This document shows positions 1 to 8,653 of a DNA stretch of 64,000 bases, in pieces (position 1 is the stretch's first letter; each line of letters opens with the position of its first letter). A program made the translations under genes and the position numbers. Origin of the DNA: Cytomitobacter sp965233735 (GTDB lineage: Bacteria > Pseudomonadota > Alphaproteobacteria > CAJXXZ01 > 1604HC); NCBI GenBank assembly GCA_965233735.1, contig OZ247501.1, positions 62,001 through 126,000 of the forward strand. The letters run 5' to 3'. Under the pieces are notes generated by a model, which saw nothing but the letters and a program-made list of their open reading frames with translations, was not told where the DNA came from and ran no database searches.

Positions 1-368
1 AAGTAATCAGATTTGTATATATAATATGATGTAATAATCACTGAAGAGCTTTTTAATAGTTCTGAAGGTTGAAAAGATACTCCTAAAATAGAAAGCCATC
101 TTCTAGAGCCTTTGATTGTTCCACTTTTGAAATAGGCAAAAATAATTAAAAAAACTGATATAATAAATAATATTTTAGATATTTTAAATAAAAAATCACT
201 ATTTTGGTGATGCGTATAAACAATTATACTTATTCCGATTGCCCATAAAATAATATGTCTAAAAATAGAAGATGGAGCGTAGGCTGCCATGCAAAAAGAA
301 CTGATTAGAAAAAAATTCATAAGGCAGAAAATTAGTGCTTTATCTAAATATGTGAAAGAACGTTTCAT
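1..368 (-). CDS. ftsW: FtsW-like SEDS glycosyltransferase, N-terminal part (cut by window edge)
   Basis: Reading the minus strand from the ATG at 368 gives an uninterrupted membrane protein that runs off the left edge, so the C-terminus is missing. It has several hydrophobic segments and then, at about residues 82-100, the SEDS signature G-S-R-R-W-L-S-I-L-G-V-S-F-Q-P-S-E-L-L-K. This motif marks the FtsW/RodA family, which polymerises peptidoglycan strands from lipid II in the inner membrane. A separate RodA is encoded at 9807-10874, so this copy is most likely the division-specific FtsW; that assignment is an inference. It is divergently oriented from the terminase gene, with 78 bp between the two starts. 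Confidence 0.75.
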   Translation of the reverse strand, partial: MKRSFTYLDKALIFCLMNFFLISSFCMAAYAPSSIFRHIILWAIGISIIVYTHHQNSDFLFKISKILFIISVFLIIFAYFKSGTIKGSRRWLSILGVSFQPSELLKSSSVIITSYYIYKSDY

Positions 369-446
369 TGTTTTATTATAGTATTTTAAGAAGTTAAACA
401 CAAAAAACATTTGATTGCATGAGTTTCTTTTTAATAAAATGGAGTT

Positions 447-1691
447 ATGAGCGAAAGAGAAAAAATATTAAAAAATATATACAAGTTAGGAAGTAAATTA
501 TTAAAGAAAAAATCAGATCAATATAATTGGAATTTACATGCTAGAGATAATCAAAAAATTCCAAATTGGAATTGGAAAATATGGATGTTATTAGCAGGAA
601 GAGGGTTTGGAAAAACTAGAACTGGAGCTGAAACTATTCGTAAATTTATTGACAAAGGTTATCGTAATATTTGTTTGTTAGGAAAAAACAAAGAAGAAGT
701 TAGAAAAATAATGATAGAAGGAAAAAGTGGAATAATGAATGTATATCCAGACAGTGAAAAGCCTGAATTTTTTGCTAGTCAAAATGTTTTGAAATGGAAA
801 AATGGAGCAACAGCGCAAATACATAGTGCTGATTCATATGAAAGTTTAAGAGGTCCTCAGTTTGATTTGGCATGGGTAGATGAATTTGCAAAATTTAACA
901 ATTTAAATGAAGTTTGGGATCAATTAATGATGACTATGAGGCTTGGGGTTCCAAAAATAATTGTAACAACAACTCCTAAGCCATTACCAAAATTGCATGA
1001 ATTAATGGAAAAGAAATACACGCACTGCACTAGAGGAAGCACTAGAGACAATAGCGAAAACTTATCTTCTGATTATTTAAACTATATTAATGATGAATAC
1101 TTGAATACTGAATTTGGAAAGCAAGAAATTGAAGGGGAGCTTTTAAATGAAATTAAAATGTGGTCCAAAGGAAATATTCATCATAAAAACATATCATTAT
1201 GTTCATCTATAATTATTGCAGTAGATCCAGCTGTTACTAGTAAGGATAAAAGCGATGAAACAGGAATTATAGTTTTAGGAAAAAATGATGATGAATTTTT
1301 TGTATTAGAAGATAAAAGTGGGAAGTGGCCTATAAGTCAATTGTCTAACATTTGTGCGGAATTATGTAAAAAGTATAAAACACAAATAGTTGTAGCAGAA
1401 GTTAATCAAGGAGGAGATATGGTTGAACAAATTATAAAAATGAATAATAAGGATATACAATTTCATGCAGTTAGATCTTCCGTAAACAAGGTTGTTAGAG
1501 CCCAGCCAATATCATGCTTGTATGATCAAAAAAAAGTGTTTCATTTTGAGGAATTTGTTGAGTTAGAAAAACAAATGATTTCTTTTCCAGCATTTGTTAA
1601 GTCTCCTGATAGAGTTGATGCATTAGTAATAGGAATAAACTATTTAATGAAAAATGATAAAAAAGTCTTTATGTGGACTGTGGATTTTTAA
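447..1691 (+). CDS. terL: Phage/GTA-type terminase large subunit (DNA-packaging ATPase-nuclease)
   Basis: 414 residues, the usual length for gene-transfer-agent terminases. The ATPase shows Walker A A-G-R-G-F-G-K-T (about 50-57), Walker B L-A-W-V-D-E (141-146) and the T-T-T-P-K-P coupling motif (about 174-179). The RNase H-like nuclease half begins with I-I-A-V-D-P (Asp260) and ends with S-P-D-R-V-D-A near residue 390. All key acidic residues appear present, so it is not an obvious relic. Known members cut and pump DNA into proheads. No portal, capsid, protease or tail gene lies beside it; the neighbours are ftsW and ssb. The start at 447 has a GGAG site 4-5 nt upstream. Confidence 0.85.
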   Translation: MSEREKILKNIYKLGSKLLKKKSDQYNWNLHARDNQKIPNWNWKIWMLLAGRGFGKTRTGAETIRKFIDKGYRNICLLGKNKEEVRKIMIEGKSGIMNVYPDSEKPEFFASQNVLKWKNGATAQIHSADSYESLRGPQFDLAWVDEFAKFNNLNEVWDQLMMTMRLGVPKIIVTTTPKPLPKLHELMEKKYTHCTRGSTRDNSENLSSDYLNYINDEYLNTEFGKQEIEGELLNEIKMWSKGNIHHKNISLCSSIIIAVDPAVTSKDKSDETGIIVLGKNDDEFFVLEDKSGKWPISQLSNICAELCKKYKTQIVVAEVNQGGDMVEQIIKMNNKDIQFHAVRSSVNKVVRAQPISCLYDQKKVFHFEEFVELEKQMISFPAFVKSPDRVDALVIGINYLMKNDKKVFMWTVDF

Positions 1692-1744
1692 AAAACAATT
1701 AAATTGATCATATGCATTAATGAGAATCATTGAGTTAATATTAA

Positions 1745-1773
1745 TTGTTTTGTTGTTTTTCTTATGTTAGAAT
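1745..1773 (+). promoter_or_regulatory. ssb promoter, predicted leaderless start
   Basis: TTGTTT (1745-1750), a 17-bp spacer and TAGAAT (1768-1773). Only 5 nt separate the -10 box from the ATG at 1779, so transcription would begin at or next to the start codon. Predicted by eye from consensus match. Confidence 0.5.
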
Positions 1774-1778
1774 GCGCC

Positions 1779-2258
1779 ATGGTAAAATCTGTAAACATGG
1801 TTATGATCATAGGAAATTTAGGAAAAGAGCCTGAGATCAAAAGTAGAGATGGTGGCGGCAAGATAGCAAAGTTTTCTGTAGCAACTTCAGAAGAATGGAT
1901 GAACAAAGAATCCGGAAAGAAGTTTTCCAGAACAGATTGGCATAGAATAGCAGTTTTCAATCCTCAATTAGTAGATATTGTTGAGCAATATTTGAAAAAA
2001 GGTAGCTTAGTTTATATTAGAGGAAGATTACGCCCAAGTTCTTGGACTACTGATGATGGTCAAAAAAGAACTTCAGTTGAAGTTGAAATGATAGATCTTA
2101 AAATGTTTAGCAGAGGATCAGAAAGTTCCTTCGAATCTGATGGCCAAAACAATTGGGCATCTAACACATCAGATAACTCTACATCTAATTGGGGTGGAAA
2201 TGATGAAAGTGGTTCTACTACATCATCATCTGATGAAAACAATGATATTCCATTTTAA
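1779..2258 (+). CDS. ssb: Single-stranded DNA-binding protein
   Basis: OB-fold SSB that coats single-stranded DNA in replication and repair. Residues 1-110 form the OB domain, beginning M-V-K-S-V-N-M-V-M-I-I-G-N-L-G, which lines up with the usual first residues of bacterial SSBs; for that reason I chose the ATG at 1779 rather than the one at 1764. A Ser/Asn/Asp-rich linker follows and the protein ends in the acidic D-I-P-F tip that recruits partner proteins. Length (159 aa) is typical. A promoter-like pair ends 5 nt before the start. The terminase gene ends 87 bp upstream and gyrA follows. Confidence 0.93.
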   Translation: MVKSVNMVMIIGNLGKEPEIKSRDGGGKIAKFSVATSEEWMNKESGKKFSRTDWHRIAVFNPQLVDIVEQYLKKGSLVYIRGRLRPSSWTTDDGQKRTSVEVEMIDLKMFSRGSESSFESDGQNNWASNTSDNSTSNWGGNDESGSTTSSSDENNDIPF

Positions 2259-2353
2259 ATTAACTATTTGAAAAAATTAAAACAACGTTTGTTTTAATGA
2301 TACATTTAAAATTAAGCACGTTTAACATTTTAATTATGTCTGTTTTGTCATCA

Positions 2354-2382
2354 TAGACATAGAAAGATAATGTGAATATAAT
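2354..2382 (+). promoter_or_regulatory. gyrA promoter, predicted leaderless start
   Basis: TAGACA (2354-2359), a 17-bp spacer and a perfect TATAAT (2377-2382). The gyrA ATG is at 2391, 8 nt past the -10 box, leaving almost no room for a leader or Shine-Dalgarno site. Confidence 0.6.
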
Positions 2383-2390
2383 AATTCTAT

Positions 2391-4943
2391 ATGAATCAGC
2401 ATGAATCCGATATTTTAGAAAAAACAAAATCCACTGTATTTGAAAAAGAGTTACAATCTTCTTATTTAGACTATGCTATGAGCGTTATAGCAAGTAGAGC
2501 TGTTCCAAATGCTTATGATGGGTTGAAGCCAGTTCAAAGGCGAATATTATATTCTATGATAGAAACAAACTGTATACCAGAAAATCCACATAGAAAATCT
2601 GCTCGTATTATTGGTGATGTTTTGGGTAAGTATCATCCTCATGGTGAAACTGCAATTTATGATGCTATGGCACGTATGGCCCAAGACTTTTCTATATATG
2701 CACCTCTTGTTGATGGTCAGGGAAACTTTGGTTCTATAGATGGAGATAAGCCAGCTTCAATGCGTTATACAGAAGCTCGCTTGTCTAAAATAGCAAAATA
2801 TTTACTTGAAGATTACGATAAAGATACTGTTGATATGCAGCCTAACTATGATGGAACTTTGAAAATTCCAGAAGTTTTGCCTGCAAGATTTCCTAATTTG
2901 CTAGTTAATGGAGCAAGTGGAATTGCTGTTGGTATGGCTACATTTATTCCTACTCATAATTTATCTGAAGTTATCAATGCTACATGTGCTTTGATTGATG
3001 ATAGAGATCTTAATTCAATTGATTTGATGGAATATTTGCCAGCTCCAGACTTCCCTATGGGTGGAATTATATTCCAAAGCAGAGGTTTGATTGATATGTA
3101 TTCTACCGGAAAAGGTAGCTTTATAGTTCGTGGAAAAATACATGAAGAGGAGGTGAATAATAGAAATGCTTTAGTTATCACTTCTATTCCATATCAAGTT
3201 AACAAAGAAAACTTGATGGATAAAATTGCTGATTTAATGCAAGTTGACATACTAAGTCAAATCCATACATTTAGAGATGAATCTAATAAAGATGGAATGA
3301 GAGTAGTTCTTGAACTTAAAAGAGATGCTGAGCCAGCTTTGATAATGAACAGGGTTTATAAATTCACACAAATGCAAATATCAATGCACGTTAATATGTT
3401 GGCTTTGGATAATAACAGACCAAAACAGTTGAATTTAAAGCAAATATTAGAAATATTTTTAAAAAATAGAGAACAAGTTTTAATCAGAAGAACTAAGTTT
3501 TTCTTGCATAATGATAGAGTTAAAGCTCATATTATTTGGGGATTATCTTTAGCTGTTAAGAAATTAGATGAAGTTGTTCATTGTATTAAAAGCTCTAAAG
3601 ACCCACAAGAAGCGCAAGGTAAATTGCAAGATATGGAATGGTCTTGGAATGATATTAAGGGATACTTAGAGTGTATTAGTGAAAGTAATGAGCCTGTAGA
3701 CAAATATTTCTTCTCAGAAGAGCAAGCAAAAGCTATTTTGAATTTAAGACTTAGCAAACTTACAGGACTTGAAAGAGATAAATTATGGGAACAATTAAAA
3801 ATATTAGGTGAAAATATCACTACATATTTAAATATATTAAACAATCAAGATGAAAGATTTAGATTGATTAAAGAAGATTTAGAGGAATTAAATAATAGCT
3901 TTGGATCAAAGCGTAGAACTGATTTAGAGGTTCATATTGGTGAAGATAGCGATGAGTCATATATAAAGTCTGAGGATATGGTTATTACAGTAAGCAGTAA
4001 AGGATATGTAAAAAGTATTCCATTATCATCTTATAAATTGCAAAAACGTGGTGGAAAAGGGAAAATAGGAATGGATTCAGATGATCCAGTTGAGCATATG
4101 TTTGTTTCTAATACTCACCAAGAAGTTCTTTTCTTTAGTAATTTTGGATTTGTATATTCTATGAAAGTATATAAATTGCCAGTAGTGAGCTCAGGAAATA
4201 AAAAAGGACGTGCTTTAGTTAATCTTTTTCCTTTAGATGTTAATGAAAAAATTGTTGCTTCTTTGGCCTTGCCACTTGAAAAAGATGACAAAAAGACAAT
4301 TATTTTTGTAACTTCAACAGGTTATGTAAGACGAAATTTGGTTTCAGAGTTCGAAAGCATAAGATCTAATGGAAAAATAGCTATGAAGCTTATAGATGAT
4401 GAATTATTGATTTCTGCAATGATATGTGATGAACAAGATGATATTTTGTTAACTTCATCGTATGGAAAAGTTGCAAGGTTCTCTATTCAAGATGTCAGAG
4501 TGTTTAGCAGTAGATCATCTCACGGTGTTATTGGAATGAATATTTCAGATAGTGATAATAAAATTGTTTCAGCTACTCTTATTGGAGAAGAAGATGATTC
4601 AATGATACTAACTGTTAGTGAAAACGGTTATGGTAAACGTAGTACAAAAGAGAATTATCGAAGATCAAAACGTGGAGCAAAAGGTGTGTCTGCATTGGAT
4701 GTTACTAAAAAAACAGGAAAAGTAGTTGGGGCATATAGAATTGATACTGATAGTGAAATTTTAATAATGACAGAAAAAGGTCAGATTATAAGATGTGATG
4801 CTGATGATATTAGGATTGCAGGTAGAAAAACTCAGGGAGTTAGATTAGCTAGATTAGATAATGATAAATTAATGAAAGCAGTTCCTATGAATGATCTTAC
4901 AGAAGAATTTGAAGATAATTTAGAAGAATCAACAGAAAATTAA
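2391..4943 (+). CDS. gyrA: DNA gyrase subunit A
   Basis: 850 residues, the normal GyrA length. It cuts and rejoins duplex DNA as the A2B2 gyrase to introduce negative supercoils. The winged-helix/tower region carries H-P-H-G-E-T-A-I-Y-D (82-91, the quinolone-resistance region with Thr at the position of E. coli Ser83) and the catalytic Tyr126 in R-Y-T-E-A-R. The C-terminal pinwheel carries the GyrA box Q-K-R-G-G-K-G, which separates it from ParC. It starts 8 nt downstream of a strong -10 box. The gene stands alone, with 132 bp to the ssb stop and 115 bp to the next gene. Confidence 0.95.
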   Translation: MNQHESDILEKTKSTVFEKELQSSYLDYAMSVIASRAVPNAYDGLKPVQRRILYSMIETNCIPENPHRKSARIIGDVLGKYHPHGETAIYDAMARMAQDFSIYAPLVDGQGNFGSIDGDKPASMRYTEARLSKIAKYLLEDYDKDTVDMQPNYDGTLKIPEVLPARFPNLLVNGASGIAVGMATFIPTHNLSEVINATCALIDDRDLNSIDLMEYLPAPDFPMGGIIFQSRGLIDMYSTGKGSFIVRGKIHEEEVNNRNALVITSIPYQVNKENLMDKIADLMQVDILSQIHTFRDESNKDGMRVVLELKRDAEPALIMNRVYKFTQMQISMHVNMLALDNNRPKQLNLKQILEIFLKNREQVLIRRTKFFLHNDRVKAHIIWGLSLAVKKLDEVVHCIKSSKDPQEAQGKLQDMEWSWNDIKGYLECISESNEPVDKYFFSEEQAKAILNLRLSKLTGLERDKLWEQLKILGENITTYLNILNNQDERFRLIKEDLEELNNSFGSKRRTDLEVHIGEDSDESYIKSEDMVITVSSKGYVKSIPLSSYKLQKRGGKGKIGMDSDDPVEHMFVSNTHQEVLFFSNFGFVYSMKVYKLPVVSSGNKKGRALVNLFPLDVNEKIVASLALPLEKDDKKTIIFVTSTGYVRRNLVSEFESIRSNGKIAMKLIDDELLISAMICDEQDDILLTSSYGKVARFSIQDVRVFSSRSSHGVIGMNISDSDNKIVSATLIGEEDDSMILTVSENGYGKRSTKENYRRSKRGAKGVSALDVTKKTGKVVGAYRIDTDSEILIMTEKGQIIRCDADDIRIAGRKTQGVRLARLDNDKLMKAVPMNDLTEEFEDNLEESTEN

Positions 4944-5024
4944 AATAGTTTTAGTTTGCAAATGTGTGTCAATACAAAATCTATACTTATTTATGCTTAT
5001 CATTTTTAAATTTTACGCAAATGA

Positions 5025-5052
5025 TTGAAAAAAATTAATTTTCTGTTATTAT
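5025..5052 (+). promoter_or_regulatory. Promoter of the OTU-like gene 5059, predicted leaderless start
   Basis: TTGAAA (5025-5030), a 16-bp spacer and TATTAT (5047-5052), 6 nt before the ATG at 5059. There is no Shine-Dalgarno sequence between. Confidence 0.5.
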
Positions 5053-5058
5053 GTGTTC

Positions 5059-6756
5059 ATGAAAAATATATATTTATCTATGTTTGTTATTTCTAATTTG
5101 TTTGCAAAAACAATTGAGAGACAGGATATTACTGCTGATTTTCTTAGCATATCTCGCAATAATGCAGCATGTCATGATTTATCAAAGCAAGTTCAATCTC
5201 CCTTAGAAGGATATGTTGTTAATCATAATTTTTATTATCAAGATAAAATTATTGATGTTTCAAATCAAGGAAATTTTGATGAACTGTTTTCAAAAATTAC
5301 ATCTACTCAAGGAAGTCAAATTTTGAAGTTAAAGTTAACTGGAAATAGCCTTCAAAACAAGATAAATGAATTGTTGTTCGAAATCAATGACACTATAAAA
5401 GTAGAAAATGTTAGTAAGTTTATTAAATATTTTTTGCAATCTAGAGCTTCTGTTAATTTACAAGATTCGGATTTAGATGATGTTTTTGGAAATGATGCAA
5501 AAGGTTCAATATATGATGTGTTAAAAAACAACGTTGAAAAATCAAACGAAACTGTGAAAATAGAAGAAAGTAGTAAATTTTATTATTTTGATGATTCTTA
5601 TGATCCTATCAAAGAATATGATTTTGATTTTAAAGCAGTATCTGGAGTAGGAAATTTATGCGCTTTTAATAGTATAATTGAATATTTCAAAGTTAATGAA
5701 TTCCCCACTCCTGATGGTGAAAATGCATTGTACTCAGTTGCTCATTCAATAGCAAGTAGGAACGGTACAGGAGTAGCTTTAAGGGATTATTTTGCAGTTG
5801 ATTCCAAAGAGATGTTAGAATTATTCCAAAATGGAAAAACATTAGAATTGATTAAGAGTTATATTGCTGTTTATCTGAATAATAATTTTGTAAATTACGG
5901 CAATAATGATTTGGGGTATATGGAGGAAGATTTTGACGTAGAAAATAAAATTAATGATAATAGCCCGCACTTCCAAATAGTGTATAAAACATTGCTCAAA
6001 AATGAAAAAACAAAAAAGTTTGCTGAAGAGATGAGAAATAAAGACTTCATAGGCTATGAAGGAGAAAATGTTGAAATATTCTTTTCTACTATATTAACAA
6101 ATGCCACTATGAGCAGTGATGATTTAATCAAAATTATAACTAATATTATGGAAATTCCTTTGAATGTTCTTTTTATTGATACTCTTGTTGGTGTTCAAGA
6201 CAATCAATTCAAATTAAAATTTATGAGCAGTGATGATAAATTCAAACAAGAAGCAATGAATGTTTTGTTGCATAGTCAGGGTAAAGTTTATAGCAGCGTA
6301 GTTGATCACTATTCTTTATTACTCAGTCCAAAGCATAACATCATCAATGAAATTAAATTGTTATCTGATACAATTATGGATGAAGCATCATCATTAAATA
6401 TTAAGGATCATTTTGAAGAATTTAATGTAGAGGATTTTGTTTTAAAGATTTCAGAAGTCATTTCAAAGATTGGTGATGCTGATGTTAGTGATTTGCGAAA
6501 AGAAGAAAAAGAAATGCTATCATCATTTATTGAACCATTAAATTTAGATGATTTATTAACCAATTTAAATATCACAACCAATTCAAATATCACTGTTAGG
6601 CAACTTATGATAAAAACAGTGCCAGATGGTTTGGAAGTACTTAACAACTTAGTGATGAGCATAAAATCAGAAGAAAATAAAGATAATGCTGAAAGTTTAA
6701 TCAATAATTTGCAAAAAATGGGTGATGCGTTGAATAATTTAATAAATACTTTATAA
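5059..6756 (+). CDS. Secreted protein with OTU/papain-like Cys-His pattern (family A, copy 1)
   Basis: 565 residues, beginning with a signal peptide (M-K-N-I-Y-L-S-M-F-V-I-S-N-L-F-A). I chose the ATG at 5059 because the peptide starts cleanly there and the -10 box sits 6 nt upstream. It is paralogous to 7082-8593: both share an N-terminal block (G-Y-V-V...Y-Y...D-V-S-N) and a core block G-x-G-N-L-C-x-F-x-S-I-I (Cys201 here). About 216 residues later follows D-H-Y-S-L-L-L (His417), preceded by a hydrophobic I-P-L-N-V-L-F strand. A Gly-Asn...Cys followed by a late His-aromatic-x-Leu resembles OTU-type deubiquitinases. This is inference from motif spacing; the canonical D-G-N-C is not present. 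Function is otherwise unknown. Confidence 0.6.
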   Translation: MKNIYLSMFVISNLFAKTIERQDITADFLSISRNNAACHDLSKQVQSPLEGYVVNHNFYYQDKIIDVSNQGNFDELFSKITSTQGSQILKLKLTGNSLQNKINELLFEINDTIKVENVSKFIKYFLQSRASVNLQDSDLDDVFGNDAKGSIYDVLKNNVEKSNETVKIEESSKFYYFDDSYDPIKEYDFDFKAVSGVGNLCAFNSIIEYFKVNEFPTPDGENALYSVAHSIASRNGTGVALRDYFAVDSKEMLELFQNGKTLELIKSYIAVYLNNNFVNYGNNDLGYMEEDFDVENKINDNSPHFQIVYKTLLKNEKTKKFAEEMRNKDFIGYEGENVEIFFSTILTNATMSSDDLIKIITNIMEIPLNVLFIDTLVGVQDNQFKLKFMSSDDKFKQEAMNVLLHSQGKVYSSVVDHYSLLLSPKHNIINEIKLLSDTIMDEASSLNIKDHFEEFNVEDFVLKISEVISKIGDADVSDLRKEEKEMLSSFIEPLNLDDLLTNLNITTNSNITVRQLMIKTVPDGLEVLNNLVMSIKSEENKDNAESLINNLQKMGDALNNLINTL

Positions 6757-6847
6757 ACCAGGAAAAAAGATAAAACATTGCTGATTAGTTAATCAGTACT
6801 TTGAATAATATTCATAATTTAATAAATTAAATAATAATAAAATTTAC

Positions 6848-6876
6848 TTGAATCAATTAGTGATTTGAAGTATAAT
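6848..6876 (+). promoter_or_regulatory. tRNA-Thr promoter
   Basis: TTGAAT (6848-6853), a 17-bp spacer and a perfect TATAAT (6871-6876), 9 nt before the mature tRNA 5' end. Confidence 0.6.
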
Positions 6877-6885
6877 TTACTTGCT

Positions 6886-6958
6886 GCCGGATTAGCTCAG
6901 TTGGTAGAGCAACTGATTTGTAATCAGTAGGTCATTGGTTCGACTCCGATATCCGGCA
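6886..6958 (+). tRNA. tRNA-Thr (anticodon TGT)
   Basis: Full cloverleaf: acceptor GCCGGAT/ATCCGGC, D-arm GCTCAGTTGGTAGAGC, anticodon stem CTGAT/ATCAG with loop TTTGTAA (anticodon UGU), and T-arm ATTGGTTCGACTCCGAT. Discriminator A; the 3' CCA is not encoded. It lies between the two OTU-like paralogues. Confidence 0.95.
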
Positions 6959-7081
6959 TTTTTCAAACTTTGATGAAACTATGTTTTTATGTTAATTATT
7001 TTGTATAACAATGATTATGTTTTCATTTTATTTTAAATTCTTTATAATTATAGATTTGTGAATTTTGTGTTAATATTAAAT

Positions 7082-8593
7082 ATGAAGATTTTGTTTTTGT
7101 GTATAGTTGCTATATCTAATATTATTTCAGAAAGAAGTGAAAAATATATAAGAAGTTTATATACTTCTTTTGATGAAGAAGCAAATACTAACTATCCAAA
7201 TAATTTATACAAACTGCCCAATGAAAAGCCTAAAAATCATCCAAATAATTTATATAATTCTAGAGGTGAAAGTTCTAATAATTATCCAAATAATTTATAT
7301 GAAAGCATTATTCCAAGGCATTGTGAAGTTAATGTTATGGCAAATGATATAAATATTATTGGAAAAAATAACTATGCATCTCATAAATTAGCATATAAAT
7401 ATAATGTTCGATTAGAGGGATATGTCGTTGGTAACAAGCTTTACTACAATGACGGAGTTGTTGATGTTTCAAATAAAAGAATATTCAATCAAATATTTGA
7501 GTCAATTATATCTGAAAATGGAATAGAAATTCTGAAAATTAAGTTAAAAAAGTTGGATTTTGAATCTATACAGAATTTATCTGCTAATTTGCATTATAAT
7601 ATTGATATATCTGAAATAAAACAGGGCGTTAATAAGGAATTAGTTGATTATTTGTTAACATCAAAGTCAAATTTTATTTTTAAAGACAATGAAATTTTTT
7701 CTTTAATAGATGTAAAAAACAAAGGCAAAAACTTTGATCAATCAATTATTTGGCACTGTCAACAAAAGGTTCGTAGTTTGAATAATTATTCATCTATAAA
7801 AAGTGGAGATAGAATTTATTATTATGACAAAGAATATAATGAAAATAATTTTGAATTCAAATTTATGTCTGGTCAAGGAAATTTATGTTCTTTTCACTCT
7901 ATTATAGGGTTTGTCAAAATTCATGATTCTAGAATTGAAAAAGGAAATGAATTTAGAGAAAGTGTAAGGTCAATTTCAAATAATGGGTCTGCTGAAAATT
8001 TAAAAAAATATATATCAAATTTTATCTTAACTGACAAGTATGCATTAAACGATAGGCTTAGAAAATCAATGCAAAATTATATATCTAATTATATGACTAA
8101 TGAATTGCTGTGGGAACAAAATATAAGTTCAACAGGTATAGATGATTTAATAACAAAAACTCAAAAAGGACTGAAATCATTTATTCAAAGTGTAAAAGGA
8201 TCTGAAATAGAAGAAAATATAGTAAAATTATTTTCTAATTGGAATGAATCTTTGTATAGTCAAACTGAATTAGGTATTTCAAACAAATTTGGAGATGACT
8301 TTTTAAAGAAATTGTTTTCTAGAATATTAAAACAATCTACTATGAATAATTCATATATTATATTTTTAGTATCTTCTTTAATGGATATTCCATGTAATGT
8401 ATTTAATGTAAATAGATCTATTTTAAATGTAAGAAATGAATATTCCGTGGAAATTTTAAAGCAACAAACAGATGCATTTAATTCTAATGCTTTGTTTAAT
8501 GTGTTGTTATACTCTTCAGGTTATGCATTTCATAGTGATCCCAATCATTTTTCCTTGCTTTTAAATAAAAATCCATTAATGTTAAAATATTAA
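7082..8593 (+). CDS. Secreted protein with OTU/papain-like Cys-His pattern (family A, copy 2)
   Basis: About 503 residues from the ATG at 7082, where a signal peptide begins (M-K-I-L-F-L-C-I-V-A-I-S-N-I-I-S). An in-frame GTG at 7058 is possible but would put extra residues before it. After the signal come three degenerate repeats ending Y/H-P-N-N-L-Y (about residues 30-75), absent from copy 1. The shared G-Y-V-V...D-V-S-N block follows, then F-M-S-G-Q-G-N-L-C-S-F-H-S-I-I (Cys269) and N-H-F-S-L-L-L (His489), with D-I-P-C-N-V-F before it. The Cys-His spacing (220 residues) matches copy 1 (216). An exported cysteine-protease-like enzyme is the best guess, not proven. The gene ends soon after the His, whereas copy 1 has a further ~150-residue helical tail. 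Confidence 0.58.
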   Translation: MKILFLCIVAISNIISERSEKYIRSLYTSFDEEANTNYPNNLYKLPNEKPKNHPNNLYNSRGESSNNYPNNLYESIIPRHCEVNVMANDINIIGKNNYASHKLAYKYNVRLEGYVVGNKLYYNDGVVDVSNKRIFNQIFESIISENGIEILKIKLKKLDFESIQNLSANLHYNIDISEIKQGVNKELVDYLLTSKSNFIFKDNEIFSLIDVKNKGKNFDQSIIWHCQQKVRSLNNYSSIKSGDRIYYYDKEYNENNFEFKFMSGQGNLCSFHSIIGFVKIHDSRIEKGNEFRESVRSISNNGSAENLKKYISNFILTDKYALNDRLRKSMQNYISNYMTNELLWEQNISSTGIDDLITKTQKGLKSFIQSVKGSEIEENIVKLFSNWNESLYSQTELGISNKFGDDFLKKLFSRILKQSTMNNSYIIFLVSSLMDIPCNVFNVNRSILNVRNEYSVEILKQQTDAFNSNALFNVLLYSSGYAFHSDPNHFSLLLNKNPLMLKY

Positions 8594-8618
8594 TTTATTC
8601 AAATATTTGATGTATTGC

Positions 8619-8648
8619 TTGAAAATTCACAATAAATATTCATATAAA
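8619..8648 (+). promoter_or_regulatory. dnaN promoter, predicted leaderless start
   Basis: TTGAAA (8619-8624), an 18-bp spacer and TATAAA (8643-8648), only 5 nt before the dnaN ATG at 8654. Confidence 0.5.
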
Positions 8649-8653
8649 TATAT

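Noticed and set aside
447..2258. Prophage remnant formed by terL and ssb
   Set aside because: The ssb is an ordinary chromosomal type ending in D-I-P-F with its own promoter; no other phage gene is present.
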